Made by a program: the position numbers and the translations under genes. This document shows positions 1 to 6,864 of a stretch of 8,178 nucleotides of DNA, one piece after another. Source of the DNA: Burkholderiaceae bacterium (GTDB lineage: Bacteria; Pseudomonadota; Gammaproteobacteria; Burkholderiales; Burkholderiaceae_D); NCBI GenBank assembly GCA_031261905.1, contig JAISIS010000069.1:1-8178 (forward strand), read 5' to 3'. Position 1 is the stretch's first letter. Every line of letters begins with the position of its first letter. A model generated the notes under the pieces. That model searched no databases, was not told the origin of the DNA, and saw nothing but the letters and a program-made list of their open reading frames with translations.

Positions 1-1709
1 TGGTGGGCCTGCTCTCCGCCATGCTGTCGGCTGTCGCCATCGCGCTGGCCGCACGGCGCTTTGTGGAGCGCCATCTGGATGCCTGCGCCATGCTGCGCTG
101 CCTGGGCATGACGCAAAACGAGATGACGGTTCTTTATCTGGCCGAGTTTGTCCTGGTCGGTCTGGCGGGAAGCCTCATTGGCGTCATGCTGGGTTTTGCC
201 GCGCACTTTGTCCTGCTGAAAATTCTTGGAGGGCTTGTTCTGAAGGAGATACCGCCTCCCGGCTGGATGCCTGCGCTTGCCAGTATGGCTGCCGGGATGA
301 TTCTGCTGGCGGGGTTTGCACTGCCGCCGGTATTGCAATTGCGTAATGTGCCATATAACCGGGTAATCCGCAGGGAGCGCGAACGGCCCGGACCGCTGGT
401 GTTGCTGACGTATGCCTGCGGGCTTGCCGCCTTTGCGGCGCTGCTGTTGTGGCAGGCGGGAGATATCAGGCTGGGGCTGCTTGCCGGGGGCGCTTTCCTG
501 GGAGGTCTTGCCGCCTTTGTACTGACAGGCTGGCTGTGCCTGAAGGGCTTGCGTTTTTTGCGGCATCACCTGCGGCATCCGGACTGGCGTTTTGCGCTGA
601 CATCGCTGGAACGGCGGCCCGGAAGCACGTTGCTTCAGATAGTGGCGCTGTCGTGCGGGTTGATGGCGCTACTGTTGCTGACCGTGGTGCGGGCCGATCT
701 GGTCAGCGAGTGGAAAAAGGCCACGCCGCCGGACGCGCCCAATCATTTCATCATCAATATCATGCCGGAACAAAAGGAAGACATTATCGCTTTCATGGCG
801 CGTGCCGGTATGGGGAAGCCGCAGCTTTATCCCATGACGCGGGGCAGGCTGCTTGCCATCAACGGCAAGCCGGTAAAAGATCTGGACTTTTCCGTCCCGC
901 GCGCAAAAAGGATGGTATTGCGCGAATTTAACCTTTCCTGCATGGATGCCCTGCCGGAAAGCAACCGGCTGACAGAAGGACAATGGTTCAGCCATGCGGG
1001 CAATGAAATATCCCTGGAGGAAGGCCTGGCGAAATTGCTGGGTCTTTCCACCGGCGACAGCATGACGTTTGATGTGGCAGGCAGGGAGGTAACGGCAAAG
1101 GTTACCAGCCTGCGTCATGTGGACTGGAGTTCCATCCGGGTGAATTTCTTTGCCGTAATGAATCCGGAAAGCCTTGAGGATTTGCCCCGGACATGGATTA
1201 CCGCCTTTCATCTTCCTCCGGAAAAAACGCGTTTTGCGGGGGAACTGACCCGCGCCTTCACCAATCTGACGGTGATTGATGCGGGCGGGATCATTATGCG
1301 GATGAAGAATATACTGGATCAGGTGATTGTGGCCGTGGAGTTTCTGTTCCTGTTTACGCTGTTTTCGGGGATGCTGGTGCTGTACGCGGCGCTGGCCGGA
1401 TCCCAGGATGAACGGATGCGGGAAGCTGCGCTGCTTCGCGCTCTGGGGGCGAGCCGCGCACAGCTCAAGCAGGCGCAGCGCGTGGAATTTCTGCTTATCG
1501 GCAGCATGGCCGGGCTGATGGCGGCTACCGGCGCTGCCTTAACAGGCAGGGCGCTTTCCGCACAGATATTTGATTTCCCGTGGGTCGGCAATCCGCTGAT
1601 CTGGCTGTCCGGTCTGGCTGCCGGGGTGCTTTGCGCCATGGCGGGAGGCTGGTTTGGCCTGCGCCATATCCTGAATTATCCGCCCTTGCAAACCTTGCGC
1701 GAAACATGA
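1..1709 (+). CDS. FtsX/YbbP-type ABC transporter permease, 3' part
   Basis: Inner-membrane permease of the FtsX superfamily (YbbP-like branch), expected to work with a YbbA-type ATPase encoded upstream of the window. The frame is open at base 1, so the N-terminus is missing; about 568 residues are visible, whereas I recall full YbbP-like proteins as around 800. Hydrophobic segments are seen near visible residues 4-17, 47-80, 88-112, 131-150, 155-178 and 208-230. They are followed by a hydrophilic domain of about 200 residues, presumably periplasmic, and then three C-terminal membrane segments. The cytoplasmic coupling motif occurs twice, as AMLRCLGMTQNEM (about 29-41) and as ALLRALGASRAQLKQA just after the seventh segment; this duplication is the hallmark of the family. 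The cargo cannot be told from sequence: lipoprotein release and cell-envelope roles are both known. It ends in TGA. The family call is firm; the YbbP subfamily is likely. Confidence 0.88.
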   Translation, partial: VGLLSAMLSAVAIALAARRFVERHLDACAMLRCLGMTQNEMTVLYLAEFVLVGLAGSLIGVMLGFAAHFVLLKILGGLVLKEIPPPGWMPALASMAAGMILLAGFALPPVLQLRNVPYNRVIRRERERPGPLVLLTYACGLAAFAALLLWQAGDIRLGLLAGGAFLGGLAAFVLTGWLCLKGLRFLRHHLRHPDWRFALTSLERRPGSTLLQIVALSCGLMALLLLTVVRADLVSEWKKATPPDAPNHFIINIMPEQKEDIIAFMARAGMGKPQLYPMTRGRLLAINGKPVKDLDFSVPRAKRMVLREFNLSCMDALPESNRLTEGQWFSHAGNEISLEEGLAKLLGLSTGDSMTFDVAGREVTAKVTSLRHVDWSSIRVNFFAVMNPESLEDLPRTWITAFHLPPEKTRFAGELTRAFTNLTVIDAGGIIMRMKNILDQVIVAVEFLFLFTLFSGMLVLYAALAGSQDERMREAALLRALGASRAQLKQAQRVEFLLIGSMAGLMAATGAALTGRALSAQIFDFPWVGNPLIWLSGLAAGVLCAMAGGWFGLRHILNYPPLQTLRET

Positions 1710-1889
1710 CGCCGCGCTGCCGGGGAGCCGGAGCAGGCGATTGTGGATCTGGTGAAAAACCAGTACAGGCCGCCACAGATATGCCGCCGCGCAATCCGTT
1801 CCCGTGTGGAACAAACCCGCAGTACAATTGTCAGGGGAGCCGTCAGCGGTTTAAGATGGCGGGCTTGACATCCGTTTTAAGTAAAAATC
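1710..1889. other. Intergenic gap, permease to thiD
   Basis: This 180-base gap has no convincing gene, promoter or terminator. It contains one perfect small inverted repeat, CTGGT-GAAAA-ACCAG at 1749-1763, without a following T tract. A TTGACA hexamer at 1865-1870 would need its -10 box on the thiD start codon, so it is not accepted as the thiD promoter. thiD could therefore be read through from the permease gene. I see no TPP riboswitch signature. Confidence 0.5.
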
Positions 1890-2702
1890 ATGATCGCAAA
1901 TGTTTTAAGCATCGCAGGCACCGACCCGACTGGCGGCGCAGGCATCCAGGCAGACCTCAAGACTTTCTCGGCAATGGGCGCTTACGGCATGGCCGCCGTG
2001 ACGGCGGTGGTCGCGCAGAACACTTCCGGCGTGCGCGCCTTTCAGGCGCTTGATCCCGCTTTTGTGGCCGACCAGATTGATGCGGTGTTTGATGATGTCA
2101 GGGTGGATGTCGTCAAGATCGGTATGGTGGCGACAGCCGGTATTGCCAACGCCATTGCGAATTGTATGGTGCGGCATAAACCGGCACGTATTGTGCTTGA
2201 TCCTGTCATGGTCGCCAAAAGCGGTGATCTGCTGTTGCAGCCGGATGCCGTAGAGGCTATGCGCGAGGTGCTGACGCCTATGGCAACGGTTATTACGCCC
2301 AATCTGCCTGAGGCGGGCGTGCTGCTCGGCAGGGAAAGCCCGGCTTCCAGGGAGGCCATGCGCGAGGCGTTGCCGGAACTGCTGGCGCTGGGACCGCAGT
2401 GGGTGCTGTTAAAAGGCGGACATCTCCCCGGTGCGGAGATTCTGGATATCCTCTACGGGGAGCAGGAAACGATGGATATTACCGGTCCGCGCATCAGCAC
2501 CAATAATCTTCATGGTACCGGATGCGCACTTTCCGCTGCGCTTGCCGCGCTGATGGCCCGCTTTGACGTGCCGGAAAGCGCCCGGCGCGCCAGAAGCTGG
2601 CTGACCGATGCGCTTATTCACTCGGCGGAGTTATCCGTAGGGAAAGGAAAGGGGCCTGTGCATCACTTTCATGCGCTGTGGCCCCCCGCGGCGTCAAGCT
2701 GA
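1890..2702 (+). CDS. thiD: Hydroxymethylpyrimidine/phosphomethylpyrimidine kinase
   Basis: Cytosolic ribokinase-fold kinase that phosphorylates 4-amino-5-hydroxymethyl-2-methylpyrimidine twice, giving HMP-PP for thiamine synthesis. The 270 residues match the usual length. Visible motifs: [20 protein letters not shown] (5-24), the family N-terminus with the substrate loop; Gln43, which aligns with the pyrimidine-contacting Gln; [11 protein letters not shown] (103-113); TPNLPEA (136-142); KGGH (175-178); and HGTGC (208-212), the anion-hole loop with the usual Cys. The start is fixed because the conserved N-terminus begins almost at once; upstream there is no clear Shine-Dalgarno sequence. The stop lies inside the end of lysS on the other strand (9-base overlap). 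No other thi genes are nearby, so this is a solitary copy that may serve salvage as well as synthesis. A pyridoxal-kinase activity is possible in the family but less likely. Confidence 0.95.
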   Translation: MIANVLSIAGTDPTGGAGIQADLKTFSAMGAYGMAAVTAVVAQNTSGVRAFQALDPAFVADQIDAVFDDVRVDVVKIGMVATAGIANAIANCMVRHKPARIVLDPVMVAKSGDLLLQPDAVEAMREVLTPMATVITPNLPEAGVLLGRESPASREAMREALPELLALGPQWVLLKGGHLPGAEILDILYGEQETMDITGPRISTNNLHGTGCALSAALAALMARFDVPESARRARSWLTDALIHSAELSVGKGKGPVHHFHALWPPAASS

Positions 2703-4283
2703 GACATCATCCCGCCGCATGTGCGGGAACAGGATGACGTCGCGGATGTTGGGCGAATCCGTGATCAGCATGATCAGGCGGTCAATGCCGATGCCGCAGC
2801 CGCCTGCGGGCGGCATGCCGTATTCCAGCGCCCGCACGAAATCGGCATCGTAATACATGGCTTCCTCGTCCCCCGCATTCTTGGCCGCTACCTGCGCCAT
2901 GAAGCGGGATGCTTGGTCCTGGGCGTCATTCAGCTCTGAAAAGCCGTTGGCTATTTCCCTTCCGGCTATAAACAGTTCAAAGCGCTCCGTGATGCCGGGC
3001 CGGGTATCCGAGGCACGCGCAAGGGGAGAGACTTCTACCGGGTAATCAATGATGTAGCAGGGATTCCAGAGTTTTGATTCTGCGGTTTCCTCAAAAAGCG
3101 CCAGTTGCAGCGCGCCCGTGCCCGCGCCAGCCAGCGGGGAAACGCCGAATTTAAGCAATTCTTCACGCAGGAATACCGGGTCATGCAACTGTTCCCCGGT
3201 GTAGTGCGGCGCGTGTTTGTTGATGGCTTCTATAATGGTCAGGCGTTCAAAGGATTTGGAGAAATCAATTTCCTGCCCCTGATAGGGAATAACCGCCGCG
3301 CCGCGCGCATCCATGACCGCCTGCCGGATAATGGTTTCGGTAAAGTCCATGAGCCAGTGGTAATCCACATAGGCGGCATAGTATTCCATCATGGTGAATT
3401 CGGGGTTGTGCCGGGGCGAGACGCCTTCGTTGCGGAAGTTGCGGTTGATTTCAAATACCCGCTCAAAGCCGCCGACCAGAAGGCGCTTCAAATACAGTTC
3501 CGGCGCTATACGCATGAACATTTGCATATCCAGCGCGTTGTGGTGGGTCACAAAGGGCTTTGCCGCCGCGCCGCCGGGGATGGCCTGCAGCATCGGGGTT
3601 TCCACTTCCAGGAAACCGTGCTGCTCCATGAAGCGGCGGATGGAGGAAATGGCCGCCGTTCTCGCGCGGAAGGTTCGCCGGGTATCGGCGTTCATGATGA
3701 GATCCACATAACGCTGGCGGTAGCGGGTTTCCTGGTCAACCAGCCCGTGAAATTTATCCGGTAACGGGCGCAGGGATTTGGTCAGGAGCCGCAGGCGGGT
3801 AACGCGAACGGAAAGCTCGCCTGTACGGGTTTTAAAGAGTGTGCCTTCCGCACCCAGGATGTCACCGATATCGTAATGTTTGAAGGCGTCATGTACTTCC
3901 GGGCCGGTTACGCCATCTGTTATGAAAAGCTGGATGCGGCCATCCGATTCCGGGCCGGAAGCATCCATCAGTGTGGCAAAGGAGGCTTTGCCCATGACGC
4001 GCTTGAGCATCATGCGGCCCGCCACGCTCACGGGAATATCTTCCGCTTCCAGGGCGGCATTATCCTGATCATCATATTGCGCATGCAGGTCAGCCGCCGT
4101 GTTTCGGGGGCTGAAATCAGTGGGGAAGGCGATGCCTTCCTGCCGGATCGCGGCCAGCTTGGCGCGGCGCTCCAGCATAACGGCGTTTTCATCCGTTGCG
4201 GGAAGCGCGGAAGGTGTTTCGGCGCCTTCAGTCTTGCCCTTTGTCTTTTCTGTTGCAAGCGGCGGTTTGTTTTGCGATGTCAT
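2694..4283 (-). CDS. lysS: Lysyl-tRNA synthetase, class II
   Basis: Charges tRNA-Lys with lysine using ATP in the cytosol. At 529 residues it is slightly longer than the E. coli enzyme (505). Order of parts: a Lys/Thr/Pro-rich, probably disordered N-terminal tail (1-35); a helix leading into [11 protein letters not shown] (47-57); an OB-fold anticodon-binding domain (about 85-165); then the class II catalytic core. The core has motif 1 around [11 protein letters not shown] (222-232), motif 2 [20 protein letters not shown] (283-302) and motif 3 around [10 protein letters not shown] (494-503), continuing to NIRDVILFP. All key residues look intact. The start at 4283 is the first in-frame ATG before the conserved helix, but it lacks a Shine-Dalgarno sequence and is preceded by a U-rich stretch. 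It lies 39 bases after prfB, on the far side of a terminator-like hairpin, so its level probably depends on read-through from prfB. Confidence 0.97.
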   Translation of the reverse strand: MTSQNKPPLATEKTKGKTEGAETPSALPATDENAVMLERRAKLAAIRQEGIAFPTDFSPRNTAADLHAQYDDQDNAALEAEDIPVSVAGRMMLKRVMGKASFATLMDASGPESDGRIQLFITDGVTGPEVHDAFKHYDIGDILGAEGTLFKTRTGELSVRVTRLRLLTKSLRPLPDKFHGLVDQETRYRQRYVDLIMNADTRRTFRARTAAISSIRRFMEQHGFLEVETPMLQAIPGGAAAKPFVTHHNALDMQMFMRIAPELYLKRLLVGGFERVFEINRNFRNEGVSPRHNPEFTMMEYYAAYVDYHWLMDFTETIIRQAVMDARGAAVIPYQGQEIDFSKSFERLTIIEAINKHAPHYTGEQLHDPVFLREELLKFGVSPLAGAGTGALQLALFEETAESKLWNPCYIIDYPVEVSPLARASDTRPGITERFELFIAGREIANGFSELNDAQDQASRFMAQVAAKNAGDEEAMYYDADFVRALEYGMPPAGGCGIGIDRLIMLITDSPNIRDVILFPHMRRDDVSA

Positions 4284-4296
4284 GATGGTCGGGAAA

Positions 4297-4331
4297 AGAA
4301 AAATAAAATAAAAAGGCGTGCATCACACGCC
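4297..4331 (-). terminator. Intrinsic terminator/attenuator between prfB and lysS
   Basis: On the minus strand a perfect stem GGCGTG / CACGCC (4331-4326 with 4320-4315) encloses the loop TGATG. It is followed directly by five T residues and then further T-rich sequence down to about 4297. This is the textbook shape of a rho-independent terminator. The prfB stop codon TGA (4325-4323) is inside the loop. lysS starts 31 bases beyond the stem, with no room for a new promoter, so partial termination (attenuation) seems more likely than a complete block. Confidence 0.75.
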
Positions 4332-5427
4332 CTGTTTAAGTGATTCGGCAATAAATTCATCCAGATCGCCATCAAGTACAGCCCTGGTGTTGCCGGTTTC
4401 AACATTGGTGCGCAAATCCTTGATGCGGGACTGGTCAAGCACATAGGAACGGATCTGGTGTCCCCAGCCGACATCGGTTTTGGAGTCTTCCAGCTTTTGC
4501 TGTTCGCTCATACGCTTGCGGAGTTCCTGCTCATACAGGCGCGATTTCAGCATGTCCCAGGCTTCCGCTCGGTTGCGGTGCTGGCTGCGGTCATTCTGGC
4601 ACTGGACGACAATGCCTGTCGGCAAGTGGGTCAGCCTGACGGCCGAGTCGGTTTTGTTGATGTGCTGCCCACCCGCGCCTGACGCGCGATAGGTATCTAC
4701 CCGGACATCCGCCGGGTTGATGTCAATTTCAATGGAATCATCCACTTCCGGGTAAACGAAGAGGCTGCAAAAGGAGGTGTGACGCCCGTGATTGGAATCA
4801 AAGGGAGATTTGCGCACCAGCCGGTGTACGCCGGTTTCCGTCCGCAGAAAGCCGTAGGCGTAATCGCCCTCGACCTTGATGGAGGCGGTTTTGATGCCGG
4901 CTACCTCGCCATCGGAAATATCAAGTATTTCGGTTTTGAAGCCTTTGCGTTCGCAGTAGCGAAGATACTGGCGGAGAATCATGGATGCCCAGTCCTGCGC
5001 TTCTGTTCCGCCCGCGCCCGCCTGGATGTCCATGAAGCAGTTGTTAGCATCCATTGGGCCGGAAAACATGCGCCGGAATTCCATTTCTTCAACCGCCTTC
5101 CGGGCGGCATGGACATCGTCTTCCACTGCCGCCAGCGTGTCATTGTCGTTTTCTTCGCGCGCCAGTGCGAAAAGCTCGCCTGCGGCCTGCAATTCGGATT
5201 TGATGTGGGTCAGCGTATGGACAACCTGCTCCAGCGTTTTCTTCTCCCGGCCAAGCTGTTGCGCGTGTTTCGGGTCATTCCATACCGCAGAGTCTTCCAG
5301 TTCGGCGTTTACCTGTTCCAGCTTGTCCGACTTCTCCTGGAAGTCAAAGATACCTCCGCAGGGCGGCTTCGCGCCCGGTAAGGTCGTTTAACAGGTTGGC
5401 GAGGGCGTTGATGCGTTCTGTTTCCAT
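4323..5427 (-). CDS. prfB: Peptide chain release factor 2 (with programmed +1 frameshift)
   Basis: RF2 recognises UGA and UAA stops and triggers peptide release. The gene is split over two frames. Codons 1-27 ([13 protein letters not shown]... to ...RRYL) run from ATG at 5427 to an in-frame TGA at 5346-5344. After a +1 slip at CTT the second frame starts at GAC (5345-5343, Asp28) and runs to TGA at 4323, giving 367 residues, close to the E. coli length. Visible motifs: the coiled N-terminal domain; the stop-recognition tripeptide SPF (207-209); and [18 protein letters not shown] with the catalytic GGQ at 252-254. Residue 248, four before GGQ, is Ala, as in most bacteria rather than the Thr of E. 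coli K-12. An alternative ATG two codons upstream (5433) is in frame; neither start has a good Shine-Dalgarno sequence. Anyone calling ORFs automatically would truncate it to 5192 or mark it as broken, but it is an intact gene. Confidence 0.96.
5343..5358 (-). promoter_or_regulatory. prfB +1 programmed ribosomal frameshift site
   Basis: The minus strand reads CGG AGG TAT CTT TGA C. The internal SD-like GGAGG (5357-5353), the three-base spacer TAT, the slippery CTT (5349-5347), the in-frame UGA (5346-5344) and the following C match the known RF2 autoregulatory site. When RF2 is scarce the ribosome pauses at UGA and tRNA-Leu slips one base forward, so full RF2 is made; when RF2 is plentiful a 27-residue peptide is released. 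Confidence 0.95.
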
Positions 5428-5530
5428 GATCATGTATCAAAAATAGTGTCCGGGGACAGTAAGGATAATCTATTATTATACCTCGGTTTCAGAGGGTCGG
5501 CAGGTGTACAATCACGCAAGGTATGCCGGA
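5428..5530 (-). promoter_or_regulatory. prfB promoter and leader region
   Basis: On the minus strand a perfect -10 hexamer TATAAT lies at 5480-5475, predicting a start near 5468 and a leader of about 40 bases. The -35 region (around CTGCCG, 17 bases upstream) is poor, so an activator or UP-type contacts may matter. Inside the leader there is an interrupted palindrome TGTCC-GG-GGACA at 5447-5458 (+ strand reading), which could be an operator or a small hairpin. No intrinsic terminator follows the S24 gene, so read-through from it is also possible. Confidence 0.5.
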
Positions 5531-6001
5531 TTACGGCAGGGTTTTGCCAATAACTGTTCCGTAAATTTCGGTTTCGGCTTTTGCCTCGAAAGGCGCTTCG
5601 GGCCAATCCGGGTTGAGCGCGCGAAACAGGGCTTTCCCGTCAGGTTCAATCGTGATCTGGCGGAAGGCGAGGTTGCCGTTTGGCAGGCGTACTACCATCA
5701 TGCTTTCATGCGCAGGCTCGGCATCCGGATCAACATAAATATAGTCCCCGCTGGCAAAGGAGCGGGGCGCGGAAGGGTTGTGCATGCTTTCGTCCGTTAC
5801 GGTCAGCGCAAAGGCGCGTGGCCCGTGCACGATCAGGCAGGGAATCCATATCCTGGCATCATCGGGTTTGAAGTTTTCAAGCAGTTCTGTCCACTTTTCC
5901 GCCTGGTTCCATGTCAGCAACGGCAACATCCGGCTCATTACGGGTGTTGAGTTGGCGCTATACCAGGTTTCGTCTTCTTCTTGCAGTGCCGTATCTCTCA
6001 T
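5531..6001 (-). CDS. Orphan S24/LexA-like domain protein, probably cleavage-dead
   Basis: A 156-residue protein matching the C-terminal half of phage CI-type repressors (peptidase S24 fold). Seen: PLLTWNQAEKW (28-37) aligns with the cleavage-site segment, usually P-L-I-S-W-x-x-A-G; FALTVTDESM (64-73) carries the nucleophile at Ser72; SGDYIYVDPDAEP (84-96); LAFRQI (111-116); ALNPDWP (128-134); and EIYGTVIGK at the end. Odd points: there is no N-terminal helix-turn-helix and the frame is closed by TGA about 30 bases upstream of the start; the cleavage Ala-Gly is Ala34-Glu35; the catalytic Lys is Arg114. So self-cleavage is probably lost while the dimer fold may remain. It could be a decaying prophage repressor, or a dimerisation partner or anti-repressor of a full CI-like protein elsewhere. 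A weak SD-like GGA precedes the ATG. It lies directly upstream of prfB. Function not assigned. Confidence 0.8.
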   Translation of the reverse strand: MRDTALQEEDETWYSANSTPVMSRMLPLLTWNQAEKWTELLENFKPDDARIWIPCLIVHGPRAFALTVTDESMHNPSAPRSFASGDYIYVDPDAEPAHESMMVVRLPNGNLAFRQITIEPDGKALFRALNPDWPEAPFEAKAETEIYGTVIGKTLP

Positions 6002-6027
6002 GATATTTCCATGCGGGCATATTCCAT

Positions 6028-6065
6028 CTCAGGTAAATATACCGAATGCCACACCCCTGATGCAA
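6028..6065 (-). promoter_or_regulatory. Candidate promoter of the S24-like gene
   Basis: Minus-strand TATATT (6041-6036) is one mismatch from the -10 consensus, with TTGCAT (6065-6060) 18 bases upstream as a weak -35 element. A start near 6029 would give a leader of under 30 bases to the ATG at 6001. Confidence 0.35.
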
Positions 6066-6083
6066 TAGCAGGGCAGATTTTCA

Positions 6084-6131
6084 CTTCCGGAAAGCAGTTT
6101 TTCGAAATGAATGCGCGCAATCATGTATAAT
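6084..6131 (+). promoter_or_regulatory. Candidate scpB promoter with nearby palindromes
   Basis: A perfect -10 hexamer TATAAT lies at 6126-6131; the -35 region is poor (TTCGAA-like, around 6101-6106). Just upstream are two 8-base perfect palindromes, TTCCGGAA (6085-6092) and TTTCGAAA (6100-6107), with centres 15 bases apart. They could be binding sites between the two divergent promoters. The predicted start near 6138 leaves a leader of about 130 bases in front of scpB. Confidence 0.45.
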
Positions 6132-6137
6132 CTTGCC

Positions 6138-6270
6138 GGAATCGTTGTAGAATCAGCACACCGAATGTGCTTGTGGCGTGGTGTGTGTCCTGTACCCGCC
6201 GGGCCAGCGGGCTTTCCACAGCGCGCGACGGCCTGTGGCGCGAACGGAATTTCCAGGATGGTTTTAGTCT
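6138..6270 (+). other. Structured 5' leader of scpB
   Basis: Three inverted repeats follow one another between the TATAAT box and scpB: AGCACA-CCGAA-TGTGCT (6155-6171), CCCGC with GCGGG (6195-6211), and CCACAG with CTGTGG (6216-6238). None has a T tract, so they are not plain terminators. The region does not fold as a tRNA by eye. The RBS is weak: AGGA at 6254-6257 is 13 bases from the ATG. Confidence 0.4.
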
Positions 6271-6834
6271 ATGACTGAGGAAAAGAAGATCCTCGAAACG
6301 GCTTTGCTGTGCGCGCAGGAATCCTTGTCCATGCAGGATATGAAAAACCTGCTCGAAAATACTGGCGATGAAAATGATGTGGTCTGGATGCCCAGGATCC
6401 GCAGACTTCTGTCCGAATTGCAGGGCGACTGGTCTGACAGGGGGCTTGAGCTGGTTCAGGTGGCTGACGGATGGCGTTTTCAGAGCAAGCCGGAGATGAA
6501 GCCCTGGCTGGATCGCCTGACCAGGGAAAGACAGCCCCGCTATAGCCGCTCCACATTGGAGATACTGGCGATTATTGCGTATAACCAGCCGGTTACCAGA
6601 GGGGATATTGAGCAGATGCGCGGTGTTGCGATTAATCCCAACGCCATCCGCTCGCTGGAAGAGCGGGGATGGATTGAGGTGGTGGGGCATCGCGAAACAC
6701 CAGGCCGCCCGGCGTTGTTTGCCACGACAGCCCGTTTCCTGGGCGATCTGGGACTGGCTTCGCTTGAGCAATTGCCGCCGCTGGTGCAATCCATGGGGGA
6801 TGACGCGCCGGATGAAAGCGGTATCGAAACATGA
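6271..6834 (+). CDS. scpB: Segregation and condensation protein B
   Basis: Subunit of the SMC-ScpAB condensin complex, which compacts and separates the chromosome; ScpB dimers bind the ScpA kleisin. The 187 residues fit the family. Two winged-helix domains are visible: the first about 1-75 (KKILETALLCAQESLS... to ...ADGWRFQSKPE), the second about 92-165. The second carries the conserved core STLEILAIIAYNQPVTRGDI (94-113), then RSLEERGWIEVVGHRETPGR (127-146) and the FLGDLGL end (156-162). A short acidic tail follows. The start is certain within a few codons because TAG at 6265-6267 closes the frame just upstream. scpA is not in the window; the next gene is rluB, 30 bases downstream and co-oriented, so the two are probably one operon. 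This pairing recurs in related proteobacteria. Confidence 0.95.
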   Translation: MTEEKKILETALLCAQESLSMQDMKNLLENTGDENDVVWMPRIRRLLSELQGDWSDRGLELVQVADGWRFQSKPEMKPWLDRLTRERQPRYSRSTLEILAIIAYNQPVTRGDIEQMRGVAINPNAIRSLEERGWIEVVGHRETPGRPALFATTARFLGDLGLASLEQLPPLVQSMGDDAPDESGIET

Positions 6835-6864
6835 TGCGGTGACAATTTTCCCGCAATCTTACCA

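Noticed and set aside
669..1211. 180-residue open frame on the - strand
   Set aside because: It lies antisense within the permease gene, in the hydrophilic domain; no start signal or domain.
1865..1893. TTGACA hexamer as the thiD promoter
   Set aside because: The matching -10 position would fall on the thiD start codon and lacks a TATAAT-like sequence; the conserved ThiD N-terminus rules out a later start.
1706..2053. Reading frame beginning at the ATGA overlapping the permease stop and running into thiD
   Set aside because: The translation is Arg/Gly/Pro-rich, has no RBS, and overlaps thiD by over 160 bases in the wrong frame.
3105..3764. 219-residue open frame on the + strand
   Set aside because: It is fully antisense to lysS, whose class II motifs are intact; the translation shows no recognisable domain and reflects codon bias of the opposite strand.
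5343..5349. In-frame TGA in prfB as a disabling mutation or sequencing error
   Set aside because: The exact programmed frameshift context surrounds it and the downstream frame is complete with SPF and GGQ motifs.
4779..5381. 200-residue open frame on the + strand
   Set aside because: It is antisense to prfB, including the frameshift region; prfB motifs explain this DNA.
5521..5540. Small hairpin GCCG-TAATC-CGGC around the S24-like stop codon as a terminator
   Set aside because: Only a 4-base stem and no T tract follows, so it is too weak to call.
6138..6270. tRNA or rho-independent terminator in the scpB leader
   Set aside because: No T-loop signature or cloverleaf by eye, and none of the stems is followed by a T tract.
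6121..6789. 222-residue open frame on the - strand
   Set aside because: It is antisense to scpB and its leader, with low-complexity Gln/Arg-rich translation and no family resemblance.
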